Assembly: GCA_904063045.1 (NCBI GenBank)
Contig: CAJFCJ010000007.1
Coordinates: 1,208,510-1,272,509 of the forward strand
Reading direction: 5' to 3'
DNA length: 64,000 nt
Origin: Dimorphilus gyrociliatus
Lineage: Eukaryota; Annelida; Polychaeta; Dinophilidae
The notes under the pieces are model-generated. The model was not told the origin of the DNA. It did no database searches and was given only the letters and a program-made list of their open reading frames with translations. How positions within the stretch are numbered: position 1 is the first letter of the stretch; every line of letters begins with the position of its first letter. A program made the position numbers and the translations under genes. Positions 32,701 to 49,100 of the stretch are shown piece by piece.

Positions 32701-34990
32701 TTGGATCTGTTCGTGTGCTGTCAGATTCTTGGGTTTGGGTCTGTGTTGTTGCAGTACTACCAGAAATGTCTGGAGAAGATGTTGAAGAATCTGTAGCTTC
32801 GTTTGTTGCAGTTGTATCTGTTACTGAATCACTAGCAAAGGTCGATGATGACTCAGTTGGATCTGTTCGAGTGCTTTCCGATGCTTGAGTTTGAGTTTGT
32901 GTTGTTGCAGTAGCACCAGAAATGTCTGGAGAAGATGTTGAAGAATCTGTGGCTTCTTTTGTTGCAGTGAAAGCTGTTGCTGTATCACTAGCAAAGGTCG
33001 AAGATGACTCAGTTGGATCTGTTCGAGTGCTTTCCGATTCTTGAGTTTGTGTTTGTATTGTTGCAGTTCCAGCAGAAATATCCGGAGAAGATGTTGAAGA
33101 ATCTGTGGCTTCTTTTGTTGCAGTTGTATCTGTTGCTGCATCACTAGCAAAGGTCGATGATATTTCTGTTGGACCTGTTCGAGTGCTGTCAGATTCTTGG
33201 GTTTGAGTCTGTGTTGTTGCAGTACCACCAGTAATGTCTGGAGCAGATGTTGAAGAATTTGTAACTTCTTTTGTTGTAGGTTCGTTAGTCGAAGTGGTAT
33301 CTCCTGCTGAATCACTTGAGAGTTCAGTAGTTGACGACGTTATACTAGTACTTTTGTCATGACCTGAAGATGGAGTTACTGATCCAGTGTTGGACGATAT
33401 TGTTGAAGGCGTATGATCCACTGATTTGGATGGGGTTGAATGACTAGTTGTCTGTTCTGAAAAGGTTGTTTGAGAGTTTGCAAAGGTAGTTTTTTCAGAA
33501 CTCTCTGTCTGGTGATTGCTAACTTTATTTGTTGTCAGTGTACTCATTTCCAGATCTGTTTCGTCACTCGTAGTATCTGTTACCTCTTCAGTTGCGTCTG
33601 TTCTCATTGATGAACTATCTATCTTTGTTGCAGTTGTTTCTTCTGTGGAGTCAGATGATACTTTTTGAGAATTAGATGATGAAACGAAGGTTATTGTATT
33701 TTGTTCTGCAGTTGTGGTTTCAATACTTGTTGGCTTCGTATCTGAAATTAAGGTTGATGTTGATAATTATTAGTTTGACTTTTGTGATGGTATTCTCACC
33801 AGAAGTTGTTGATTGTATAGAATCTGTAGTTCTAGATGGTGAGTCACTAGGATGCGAAGTTTCTGTAGAGGTTGCTTCATTCTGCGGTACAGATTCTGTT
33901 GTTTGGATAGTTTCATCTATATCATTTGTTGAAGAGGTTTGAACAACAGATTCTGATGTTTGCGTAAACGGTTCGCTATGTTTTATAGTAGAACCGTCAT
34001 CATTCGTAGCTGTTCCACTGGGTAAATTGGATGTATTTGACATATCTGGAGTTGAAGTCGATTCGTGTTTTGATGTTTGTACAACGGTTTGTTGCGAATT
34101 GGCGATTGAAGTTTGGGGTAAATTCGTAGTTGAGTGTGATGAAGTTCTTGTGTGGGTAGAGTCCGTGCTTGTATCTACACTGTGCGTAGTCTGATCTCCG
34201 TTAGCTACTGTGGAAATTGTAGCTTTACTCTCACTGTGAACCATTGTACTAGGTTCAGTAGATTCGCTTGTCTTTTGGGATGAAACATCTGTAGGTTTCA
34301 AAGTTGTCCCATCTCCACTCCCAACAGTTGTTTCTAGAGTTTTTTCTGTCGTTAAATCAGGCAAAGTCTCACCGGAAATTGTTGATAAAGTATTTTCATC
34401 TATATGCGTACTTTGTGCAAAGGTTGTTAGCTTTGTTGTTGAATCTGAAATTACTGTCGAAAGTGTTTTATCCTCCGCTTCAGTTGATAAAGTTGATGCT
34501 GTTAGTTTAATAAGTCGAATATTTTTTATTTATGATCATAATTTATGATTTTATGATTTAACTCTTACCTTTATCCGAAGTGGTTCGAGCAGCTGTAGTT
34601 ACAGTATTGGAAAAACTGGTCAGAGTAGTGATTTCAAGTTTCTCAGTTGTGGAAAGTTTTGAAGTTGCTTTTGTAGGTTTCTCTGTAATCTCATTTGTAG
34701 TTGAAATATCGGATACTGTAGTAGAATCTGCAAGACAAACGTCGAAGCAGGTCTTTCCGCACCAACCAGGGCGACATAAGCACTTAAAGTCATTTCCAAC
34801 TGGAACGCAAGTTCCACCGTGAGAACACAAGTATTCTAAGTCATCACATATATGCCTGTTTTCGCTTAAAGTAACATAAGGGATAAAGCTAGAAAATAAA
34901 GAAATATACTCAATAATTAACTATAAACACTTTTAGAATTGGAATATTAAAAGTTTACCTTAATAAGATGACTATTTCAAAAATGTTCAT
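29711..34990 (-). CDS. Membrane mucin with N-terminal EGF module and Ser/Thr-rich tandem repeats
   Basis: Six exons on the minus strand: 34959-34990, 34569-34888, 33800-34498, 30255-33741, 29931-30196 and 29711-29865; phases agree throughout, 1,652 residues. A signal peptide ([19 protein letters not shown]) precedes one EGF-like module ([23 protein letters not shown]). About 1,400 Ser/Thr-rich residues follow, including 12 copies of a 52-residue repeat. A non-repetitive region of about 130 residues with possible N-glycosylation sites and four cysteines comes next, and then one transmembrane helix ([20 protein letters not shown]) and a 15-residue basic tail. The arrangement fits a transmembrane mucin forming a glycocalyx. 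The juxtamembrane region sits where SEA or similar domains occur, but I do not recognise it. Repeats are strand-specific; apparent + frames here are repeat shadows. Confidence 0.85.
31430..33270 (-). repeat. Mucin coding tandem repeat, 156-bp unit, about 12 copies
   Basis: Each 52-residue unit follows [13 protein letters not shown], then TATTQTQTQ, then (E/A)S(D/E)STRT(D/G)PTE, then a SSTF(A/T)SD block and TATKE. Eleven complete and one partial copy are counted. Copies group into a three-unit, 468-bp higher-order period: + strand 32142-32420 and 32610-32888 translate identically. Confidence 0.92.
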
Positions 34991-36187
34991 ACTTTATTAC
35001 TCAACACTACTACATTTGACTAGTGTTCATCATTATCTGGGTGTGACAGGTATATTCCATTTCATGACGTGCCTTATCGTAATATAATCTCTAATCTCTA
35101 TTTATAGCCTCAATTTTAAGCGAAAGAATCATTCTCTTGTGTCCTCGTCTCCTCTCCCTCTGAGCCCCCCCGCAAGCCTGACCTTTTAATTATAGTACTT
35201 GAATAAGCCTATTCTAAACATGGGAAAATGAGCAATTTTTAGTAATTTTTCTCAAGTTTTCTTTCAATTTTAGCAACTTGGCTTATTGGTAAATTAACGA
35301 TGTTTAGATGCTTCCTACTCTCTCAAGTAGATATGTCCTATCTATCGAGTGAAGGATATTTTTTTCTATTATTTCTCTATCGTACGACACGTTGTAACAT
35401 TGACCTGTGTACGATGCGGATGTCATTTTTCCAACTTCCTCACACCTTTCTCAGTCTCGCTTTCCTAATGAAATATTTGACTGATTTTTGCATTAATTCA
35501 TATATTCATATTGTACATATTGCCAGTGAAATGGAATATTGATGCCGGAAAAAGGAAACACTATAATGGAATTCTCGCGTAGTTTATTTTATCCATTTTT
35601 TTTTCATTGTTTTTTGCTTTTTTGATGTTTTTTGTTAATTTTTACTTGTTTTTCTGTTACAACAGAAATTCTTGACACAACGCTGCAGAAACAGATAAAT
35701 TTTTTTTGTAGTTATGTTTCTTTCACAACAATTAAACACTTATTACTTTGAATTACAATAGAGAGGACTATAATGACTACTATTCAAGACATAACATAGT
35801 CATAATTGGATTCTTCTTTTCCTCCAGTTTTTGGTTAAAGAGAAGAGTTTTAGGGAAAAGGTTTCAAGTAAATTATTTATTTGTTTGTTTTTTCTGACAG
35901 TCTTTTTTTAAATATTTCTTACCTACGTAGCTCTTTCCTTGAAACAGTTTTCTATTTTCTCTTCTTGCAGTGCAGTTGAGTTTTTTTTTTGTAAAACATT
36001 TAAAGTTGTTAAAAAAAATGATAGTTGAAAGAAAAACAACAGTGCTGTGACAAAGAGAACAAAGCACCACCAAAAATTTCCAAAAAGAAAAACACATAAA
36101 AAAACGAGACAGTCAAGGTAAGAGGAATCGTTCTTTTAATCAAGTAGGAAGGTATGTAAGCACATGAAGATTATTGGGCAAACGACA
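34991..36187. other. Intergenic region between TMEM184 3' end and mucin 5' end
   Basis: 1.2 kb. It should contain the mucin promoter and the TMEM184 3' UTR. The C-rich tract CTGAGCCCCCCCGCAAGCC (35160-35178) stands out, but I cannot assign it. No gene recognised. Confidence 0.4.
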
Positions 36188-38940
<2,753 letters not shown>

Positions 38941-40142
38941 ATTGTGATCTTTTGTTGTGATAAATGACTCAGTTACAGCCTAAAACGTAAAATCAAGTTA
39001 ATTCTTAGCAATTATTGTGAAAAAATTGTTTCAAAATATTTTAAACATCATTTCATATGGTGACTATTGATTGATCGATAATAAATGGCCGTTAAAAGAG
39101 GTGCCTTTAAACAAAAACTTTATGTATTTACCATTGCTCCTTCTTATCTATATAGATTACAGTAATCCGGAATATGTACAAGAGCAAAGAGATGATTCCA
39201 GACTTGGCTTTATGTCATAAATTTTCGTTTTGGAAGAATCAGGAATATATAAGCAAACCACACTAGAACTCTAGTGGCCTTGACCGGAGTTTGTGTTGTG
39301 CACGGAAAACTCACTGCAACTGCAGCGAAGTGGGGAAGATGCAGCGCCATATTGATTTTGTCTTTCGGCGGGAAATTCAGTGTTTTAAATATCCGCATAA
39401 TTAATTATTGATATCTACTAAGTGCGTTATATAGCGAGTGTATTGTAACTGATCCATTAATATTTTAATTATTAATCAAAAAGTCAATTTAAAGAAACAT
39501 GATAATTAAAATAATTACATTCGGGAAATCTATTTTAAAAACCAAGTGTCATATAAATATATAAGATATAATTTAATGAATAATAGTTCATTTCAATAGT
39601 AATAACTAATAATCTCCTATAAAACTATACACTATAACTGCTTTCTAGTTGTTTACTCTGCTCATGATCATACTCTTATTAAGAAATAATAAACATTCAG
39701 TTTTTTAAGGCTTACCAAATGGATTTTTCTTTTTTAAAAGACCTTTATTCTTTTTAATTCTTTTCTTTAATTTCTTTCAAAGGTTATAAAGATTATCTTT
39801 CTTTATTCGTGAAAAATTCTTAGAAAATATACCATTTCATGGATTTTTCTATTGTAAAAATCGTCTGCTATGCCGCTTTTTTTGTTTATCGCTTAAAGTT
39901 AGTTTCGTAAAAAGTTTAATTGTAGAATTTTTAATTTTACTGTTGTTAATTGCATGTTAATTATTTTTCGAATTAATATTTTTATATTATGCGAAAAAAG
40001 CGGTTGCCTAGGAACCCGCATTATGGGATAAGTTACAAAAATGTGTTCTTAGCGCGAATCATAATTTTGTGCCAAACTCTTTTGTTAGCTATCAAGTGCC
40101 AAATTTTATATTGAATGCGTAAAATAAGTGCCAATTTACAAG
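38941..40142. other. Divergent intergenic region between TMEM184 and the dynein gene
   Basis: 1.2 kb. It includes probable 5' exons of TMEM184 (around 38941-39400 on the minus strand) and, close to the dynein ATG, a recognisable X-box. The minus frame 39210-39398 could be a 5' exon, but its splicing is unclear. Confidence 0.45.
40003..40015 (+). promoter_or_regulatory. RFX X-box motif upstream of the dynein gene
   Basis: GTTGCCTAGGAAC, an imperfect inverted repeat (GGTTGCC .. GGAACC) that fits the general RFX X-box form GTNRCC-N(0-3)-RGNAAC. It lies 128 bp before the dynein ATG, the usual position in ciliary-gene promoters. RFX factors switch on ciliary genes in animals. Confidence 0.65.
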
Positions 40143-43100
40143 ATGGATGAGAGACATTGGTGGATTGCTAGTAAAATTCAGGAAAGTTTCCACATTGGTG
40201 GATTCGATAATCCTACTATGTTAGAAGATTTTCTGTGCCAACCAAAAACTTTGGAGACTATCAATGATTTCCTAAGGGCTGGTGGAGAGACAACTCTAAT
40301 ATTCTACTGCGAAAAGCCAGTGTCAGGAACAAGAACAACCAGAGAACTTAACCTTGCCACCAGCCTAGAAGATATCATTCAAGTTCCAATGAATGAAACA
40401 AATATTATTTATTTTCTAAGAAGTAGAACAGATAATGATGTAGATATGAGCTATATGCAAAAAGATATATTTTGTGGAGAGATTAAGGGAAGCATACTAG
40501 AAACTTTAAATTACTCGATGGGAGAATTATTTCTTCCATTATTAAAAGAGAAAAAGGATTGGAGCGATTGTTCTAACGACAACAAATCAGTTCTTTTTCA
40601 CAACTTAGATAGAGTTATGGGCATAATTCGAGACAGTTCGGTACATTCTCAAACTACAAAGCAAATGGTAAATAGTTAAACACTTTAAACACACAAGTCA
40701 ATTGATTATAGTTATTGTTGTTATATATCTTTGTATATCATATAGGTTTTAAAACGACCTGAAAATATAGAAACGACGGACTTTAAACAGCAGAGAACCA
40801 TTGCTCAAGATAGTAATGCTGTTGCTAGTTACGAGGCCTTATTAGCCGAATGGATAGCCACAAGTGAAGCTGTATTGTCTGACGCTAGAGTTGATAAGTA
40901 AATACTTTGGTTTTACTCTTAATTAATCAAATTATTTTGAAATACTTTTTCATTGATAACCTAGGCATTTTGACCCAACTTCCGGTCCTCTAGCTGAATT
41001 AGAAAGATGGCAAAGACGACAAAGACTTGTAGGAAGTATAACGGAACAGTTAAAAAGTAAAGAATGTAAATCAGTTCTTAGTGTTCTGATTGCTGCCAAA
41101 TCCAGAATGTTGAAGAAATGGAAGCAAATTGACGCCGCGTGAGTATTTATTAAATTAATATATATAGAATATATAGTATAATATTTCATCGCCAACTATT
41201 ATAGGGTTACGGACGCCGTTAATGAAACTAAAGATAAAGTAAGATTTCTCGAATCTCTAAGAAAACATCTAGAAGGATTCTATGCGGACAGTACACCTTA
41301 TTCACTAATGACAAATGTTCTACCCGCTCTCTTGACAACCTTAAAGCAAATGGAATCCGTTTCTAGGCATTATGCTAGAACCGGATATCTAGGCCTACTC
41401 TTGAGCAAAGTAATTTCCGATTAAGAAGATTTAATTGACTTTTTTCCTTACCAAATGAAATTTGAAATTCTTTTCTAGATAACGAATCAAATTGTTACAA
41501 TATGCAAGAATTACATCAGTGATTGGACCATGACAGATGATGTAGATTGTTTCTGGAAAGTTATAGAGAAAGAGATATTCGGAACGAATCAAGCAATTCC
41601 GGAGGATGTTAGACAGCTTATAAGTGAATACGGTGAAAATTTAGAACCATCGGAAAAAAAAGTATATTAAAAGTTAATATTTAATCATTTAATCTATAGA
41701 TTTGTTATTCCTCTTTATTTAGATAACTAAAAAGGAAAAACAGTCGAGGACAAAGGAGACTAACGGGGAAAAAAAAGGATTTTTAGTTAGATTGGCTATC
41801 TGCTTTCAATTGCAAAGATATTATAGAGATTTTCTGCAAAAAATTCCGCAGGCTATAAATTATACTGCTGCGCCTATGTCAAATTATACATCAATGTCCA
41901 GTTTAGCTATGAACTCGGCCACAGGGTACAAGCAGTTTTCATATATCTTTTCGTTTGTCAGCTGCTATTTATTTGTTAATAATTTATTTCCGCTTTTAGA
42001 AAATCAAGGCCTAGTGCTTCTGATGCAAAAACTGGCCAGAGGAGTAGTGTAACAACATCACCTAATAAGCGAAATGTATTACTTGCTGATCCTAACGGCA
42101 TAAATATACAGGATGAGCAAAATATTCTTGCTCATCTTGACTTTTTCTGTATGAGATTGCGTAAAGTTTATGATTTAACGGGAACATTGTCCCAATTCCA
42201 TAGGTATACAAAACAATTAATCTTTGTTTCATTTCAATATACAATAATTTGTAGGCTGAGAATTTCATCTATGGGTTTACCTAAACCGTCTATGGACGAG
42301 GTAGTTATTGATGAGAAAGGAAACGAAAAAGAATACGATAGATACAGACAAGGAGGAGCGGATATTGTGACAATTGATGATATTACTATACCATCAAATC
42401 CGGCAAATTCTTTAAAAGCGATAGTAGAAGACGACGATGAAAAAGAAGAGGGCGAGAATTCTCAAGGAAACGAGGCTGACGAATATTATGATGCCCTTCG
42501 TCGTCAATCACCCACTCGGCTAACTCTAAATGAAGCCGATTTACTACGTTAGTTCTTAAATGAGGAGAAATATGTTATCCTTACATTTATCTTCGTTTGT
42601 AGATGAGTTCTATCCGCCAACTAAAGATTTAAAGTTATGCGACAGTTTCAACGATGTCATAAATAACCAATTTAGCAAGATAGCCAAGCAATTAGCTGAT
42701 TGTCTAAGCACACGAATTATTTTCGATTTACAGAGCAAAGTAAATGTTTCTCCTAATCACTATTGATTATAATATAAACTAATTTTGTCTCTTCTACTCT
42801 TATTTTGTAAAAGGATAAAGATAGATTTGAATCGGCCTACTCCGAATTTAATTTTAATATAGAAAAGTTAGAGCTTCTCCTTTCGGCTTATCTTAAAGCA
42901 ATATTTATGAGGAAGATGGAAACTAGGGAAGCATTACAACTATTGTCAAAGTAAGATATATTTTTTCTAGAAGAGAGAGAGAGAGAGGGGGAGAGAGAAT
43001 AACGATTATATATTTAATTTTTATGCTTTTTGTAGATTTGAGTCTGTTCAAGATCGAATAAGTACCAGACTAGTTATATCGGATAAATATTCCCAGGTTT

Positions 43101-46100
43101 TATCATGGTACGAAGATGATGTGGATAGAATTGGAGAAATATATGAAGCAGAAAAATCAAAACCACCCATTGTTAGAAATGTTCCTCCCATTGCTGGAGC
43201 TGTCAGCTGGGTTAGACAGCTGCTTAATAGAATTGAACAGCCTATGAATATTTTAAGTTCAAAAAGTGCTGTTAGTCAATTAAGAGAATTTAGGAGGATA
43301 ATCAGGTCCTACAACAGATTAGCAGAAACTCTAGTAACTTTTGAAAGTTTATGGCTGCAGCGTCTAAAGCGTGACGTTGAAGTCGCTAGACGTCTTATAT
43401 CTTCTCCATTATATAAAGTTGAAGATGGAGAAGTTGCTGTTAACCTTGATCAAACTCTCTTTCAAACAATGCAGGAAGTTAGATGCCTGAAAAGACTCAA
43501 GATACCTTTAACTGATCAGAGTAAAAACCTTTTAGAGTATGAAGAACGATTTAAGTATTATAGAGATCAGCTTGAATTATGCATATCAGACTTTAATGCA
43601 GTTAAGAGTCTTATCCCGGATCATTTATTAGGACTATTTACGCCTCATATTGATGAATGTAAAGCATCATTCCAACCAGGTTTCGCAACAGTTACCTGGA
43701 CTAGTATGAATATCGATGCTTTTCTACATCAAACTCATAGGGCTATAGAAAAATTAAAGGCCCTGTGTAAAAAAGTTCAGGATATAATGGATCTAAAAGT
43801 GGGCGGAGCCATGCAAACAATTCAACAAATGGTTCTATTCGATTATAAATTAGCGTTTGACAGGTAAAATATTTAAATTAAACACTTTTTATCTATTTAT
43901 TCTTTACTAATTTTTCCTTGTTTTCAAGGTGTTGGCCACCAAATGAATTTACAGCTGCTATTGTAAGTTCTATACAATCTAAGGGACAAAGGTAAACAAT
44001 TTTAATAAAAAGAACATTCACTGTTTATTAAATCTATAATAATAAAAAAAACATATTTATGCAGATTACACGATTTAGTTACGACAATGGAAACTGGAAT
44101 AAAAGAATGCGCAAATCTATTAACAAAGAGTAAAGTATGTATAACTTTTTTTATATCTGTTTTTTTTTACTTTGAAAGATAAATTGATAAAGGAAGATAC
44201 TTTAAACATGAACTAAAATTAATATAGCTTTCTTTTGGAATCAATAACATTCCTCTATATATTATTATTAAAAAAATATTAGCCTTGACATTGAAATGGC
44301 TTAATCAGCAATTAATTCGTTTTTTTTTACCCTTATGCTGTTTCTTGCATTGTTCCCTATCACTAATAAATCACCTAATATATAATAAACAATCCCATTC
44401 CCTATTTACTTTTCGTACCCCACTTCTCCGAAACTACTACTTTTAAAAAACAAATATCTCATTCATTTTAAATAGTTTTGAACCATATTCTATTAATATT
44501 CACTATTTATACATGGACAATCAGGGTCACACATTCTATACTCTCTTTGCAACATTGAAAGCACTTAAAAAATGGCGTCAACGAATCGTTATTAAACGAA
44601 AACCGGTAATTAGGATGATGGTGTACCGTCTATCTTATTAAAAAATTATTTGAAGAAGATATTTTATTATTTAATTTTATTTTTTTAAAAAAAAAAAAAA
44701 GAAACAAAAAAATATCATTTCTCTATTTTGTTTTCTTTTTGTTTGTCAAAAACTTTTATCCTATTTTTACTTTTTTTGTTATTGTTTTTTTCTTTTTTTG
44801 TTTCAGTTTTTGGCTTTTTTGTGGTTTTTTAATTTATAATCTTAAAAAAAGAAAAAAACAAACAAAACAAACAAAAATATCAATTACACAAGTGTGATAA
44901 AACAAACTACTTAACACAACTTTAGTTGTTTTTTTTTTTTTTTTGTTGAGAATTTTTATTAATACGTTTTATTGTTCTATCTATTCTTAATATTGATAAT
45001 TTGAAAAATGTTAATTGTTTATTAATATCAAAACACAGCCTAATACTGCAAGAAGTACATCTTCTCATCAATCTAGCGGTGATATACCATTTTCTGTACA
45101 AAAACAAACTAAAGCTGATCAAGCGGCAGAAGAATTATTAAGTAAAAATAATCAAATATATAGTAATTATTGTAAAAGTTCATAGTAATTTTAATAATGA
45201 ATTATTTACAGATTCGTATGTTGAAGAATTATATATAGTCGTTGAAAAAGCGATATTGAGATCGTTACTTATACTGGCCGAATCATCTGGTTGTGATCCA
45301 GATGTACTTAGATCTGAAACACCCGATTCGTTTGACTCACCGTTATCTAGTCGAATATTACGGGCTCAAAGCGCAAGAAGCTGTAGTAGACCTACATCGG
45401 TTTTATCAGTTCTCTCGAATATGACTTGGACTACAGAAGAAGCCGCAAACGTAACTTATTTGCGGTTTAATGTGTCCCTTAACTTCAATATTCCCACAAT
45501 ATCTATTGAGCCTAGATTGGAATATATTCAATCGAGTCTGATAACCGTTGCTCGGGCTATAGTTAATGTAGCTTCGGGTATAGTCTGGTTAGGAGGAGAC
45601 ATGTTGGGAGAGAGGTTGCTCAGACGTCTACAAAATGACAGTTGTGTCTCAAAGATATTGGCTCATTTAGGAGGTGTTATGGGCCATTTAGAACCCACTG
45701 TCCAACAGCATATTCAGCATTTGCAAATGCATGAATTTTTATGGAAAGACGACATGGTCGGCAATTACAATGAGTTTGTGTCATTCGATCCAGGAGATGA
45801 AGCAATGAAAAGAGAGGTCGAAAGACTATTACGTATTGAGAATCAGGTATTATCTATCCCAGAGAGATTGCCAGTTGGTTGTGTCCTACTCTCCACTAAT
45901 CCAGTCAGGGATGCTCTCCACGGATTTGCAATGACTTGGAAACAAAAATATGCATCTGCCCTTCATGAACAAGCGAAGGTAATTTAATTTCTACACTTGT
46001 CTGCCCTTTAAGCAAAAAATTTTATTATTCTATTAGACAAAACTGGATGAAGCCTTGCTCTATAGAAACAATGTTAGGAGAAGATTAGATGTAGAGGTCA

Positions 46101-49100
46101 TTAATCTAGATCAGTTGAATACCACCCTCTGTCTACTAGAAGAGCTGAGAGATATGGAAAATAAAATAGACGCTATTTATCGACCAATAGAAAAGATGTA
46201 TACTCAACTACAGTAAGTCAAAATTTAAGCTTTCAATTTAGAAAGGTATTAATGCATTTAAACTGTTCACCTTAAGGGAGTTCAACTTAAGATTACCAAG
46301 GAGAGAAATTGACGATCTAACATCCCTTCGCTCTGAATGGAGCGACTTGCTAAATTTAGCTGAAGAAGTTAGAAATCGTTTACTAAAAGAGAGACGAAAC
46401 AACTTTGAACAAGAACTTGACAAACAAGTCAAAGTAAGTTTTAAAAAGAGAACAACAAACATTTACAAATAAGTTTTCAATTAATTAATAAATATTTTTT
46501 ACCTTTTGTAGAATTTTGTTGTTGAAGTAATGCAATTTCGAAATGCTTTTGATGCACAAGGACCGGCTGTTCCTGGAATATCTCCAATGGTGGCAGTTAA
46601 TCGACTAAAGGATTTCCAAAATCGATATGCCCTCTACGAGACGAAAAGAAAAACTTTAGATTCTGTATCGAAATTATTTGGCATACCTTGCAAACCGTTC
46701 GAAGAGTTAGACAGAACGGGTGAAGAATTAAATCTTCTTGGTATGCTGTATGGGCTCTTTCAAAAGTTTATAAAGTTTGACGAAGAATTTCGGGATACAC
46801 TATGGGCTGATGTTGATTTAAAAGGGGCCTACTCGACTGTTGAAGAGTATTGGGACGAATGCCTCGCCCTTCCAAGTAAATTAAAGGATTGGGACGCCTA
46901 TCACGAAATGAAAACTGCTATTAACAATTATTTAAATATTCTCCCGCTTCTTCAACGGTTAGCCACAAGAGAAATCCGTAATAGACATTGGCTTCAGGTC
47001 ATGCAAGTGACTGGTTCCGCTTTTCAATTGGAAGCAAATGTTTTCAAATTATGCCATCTTTTAGATATTAATTTAATTAATCATTCGGATGCCATTGAGG
47101 AAATTTGTTACAATGCCGCCCACGAACAGCAGTTGGAAATTAGATTAAAACAAACTGAGGACGAATGGACTGATCAAGTTTTAATTTTCACTCATTATAA
47201 GAAACGCGGGAATATATATTTAGATAAGAAACATACAGAAAGATTGTTAGAACAACTTGATGATAGCAAAGCTATGCTTGCTAATATGCTTACCTCTCGC
47301 CATGTTGGTCCTATGAGAGATGAAGCCGCAAATTGGGCTGAGAAATTAAAGCAGGTATCTCTTGTTTTAGAAGAATGGCTTGCTACTCAGGATCTTTGGC
47401 AATACTTGGAAGCCGTTTTCAGTCAAGAAAAAGCTGCTAAAGAATTACCGCAAGAAGTTAAAAGATTCACAAGAATAGATAAGGGATGGACAAAAATGAT
47501 GAAGAGAGCCGCCGAAACTCGTAGCGTTTTGCAATGCTGCTACGGTGACGATGTTCCCAAAGCAGCAGTTCTCCGTAACATTCACGAAGAATTAGAAATA
47601 TGCTTCAAATCTCTAACGAATTACTTAAATGCCAAGCGTCAAATTTTCCCAAGATTCTTTTTCGTTAGTGACTCAGTATTGCTTGCTATATTATCCAAAC
47701 CCAATGACCTTGAGTCGGCTCGACCACATCTGAAGTCGATATTCTCTGGTATTAACAACATACTTGTAGAACAAGTGAAGGAAACGGAAAAAGATAGAAG
47801 ATCCTCCATGACGGAGCGCTCGAATAGTAGACTTTCAACTTCTCCATATTTAATGACCCATTCAGAAACTCCCCCAAAAATTGATAAACGATTGCACACC
47901 TTACATACAGCTAGTCATACTTCAACAGCAAACGTTCCTACTGCTCTACCATCCGAATTAATGGCAGATGAGATTGTCAATTACGAAGCAGTCGCCGTGA
48001 CAAGTATAGATGGGGAACATCTTAGATTAAGAGACAGAGTGCAACTTGCAGAAGGTGTTGAAGTATGGTTAAACGGAGTCGAAAAATCTTGCTCTAGTCT
48101 CATCAGGCAGTTACTAATAGATATCTGCGAAGATGCCCTAAGTGAAGGTTCATGTGCTGATTGGGCTTATAAGTATCCCGTACAAGTCTGTAAAGCAGGT
48201 TTACATTACTTATGGACTTTAAATTGTGAGAAAAGTATCACTGATATGAAAATTGACAGAAAATCATTGGCAAATGGTACTAAAAAGTTTGCTTCATTAG
48301 TTTCGAAAATACCATCAACTTTAATTAGAGGTTTTTGGAGGAATTACGGTAATGAGCCAATTCGAGTAGTACATAGAAGAAGATTGGAAGCTCTTTGTTC
48401 TCAAGCACTCTTTTTGAAAGATATGTTTGATGAAATAGCTCGAAGAAAGATTCGTGACATTACCGATTTTGATTGGCGTAGGACCGTACGATTTTACCTC
48501 TCTTATACAGATGTAGAACAGCGTTCTCCATCCGTTCATATTCTAGATGACCGACTAATCTACGGTTGTGAATTTTATGGCTGTGAGTCGTTTGTTGGTC
48601 TATCTCCTGCGACAGATAAAGCATTTTTCAACATGTCGCAGGCCCTTAGTCGCTATAAAGGGTCTCTATTATGCGGTGGACCATCATACGGTAAAACGGA
48701 TACTGTCAGGGGTTTTGCACAAATTACCGCAAACTTTCTTGCAATGTTTCAACTGAGCAATAAAACAAGTACAGCAGCTTTTTGTAGAGTTTTAAGAGGC
48801 TTAGCAGTTTGTGGCTGTTGGGGTTTAATTGAAGATATACAGTCCGCTTCACCAGGAATTGTCAACGTACTTCTTGATCATGTCTCAAGTATTCAAAGGG
48901 CATTAAAAACTGCTGCAAATTGCTGTAATTTAGGAGATGGACAAGAAGTATCTTTAAAGCCAGGCACTGCTTTCTTTCTAACCTATTCTACAGTCGAAAC
49001 TCCTTTCGATTCACGAGTACCAAATCAATTAAGACCCTACTTTAGGACAATTAGTATGCTAAAACCAGATCCTATAGTTGTGCTAAAGGCAAAGGCATCA

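Noticed and set aside
31830-32888. Several + strand frames with repeated MSG.DVEESV-like translation
   Set aside because: They are antisense readings of the 156-bp mucin repeat, which lacks stops in more than one frame; the minus frame has signal peptide, EGF, membrane helix and consistent splicing.
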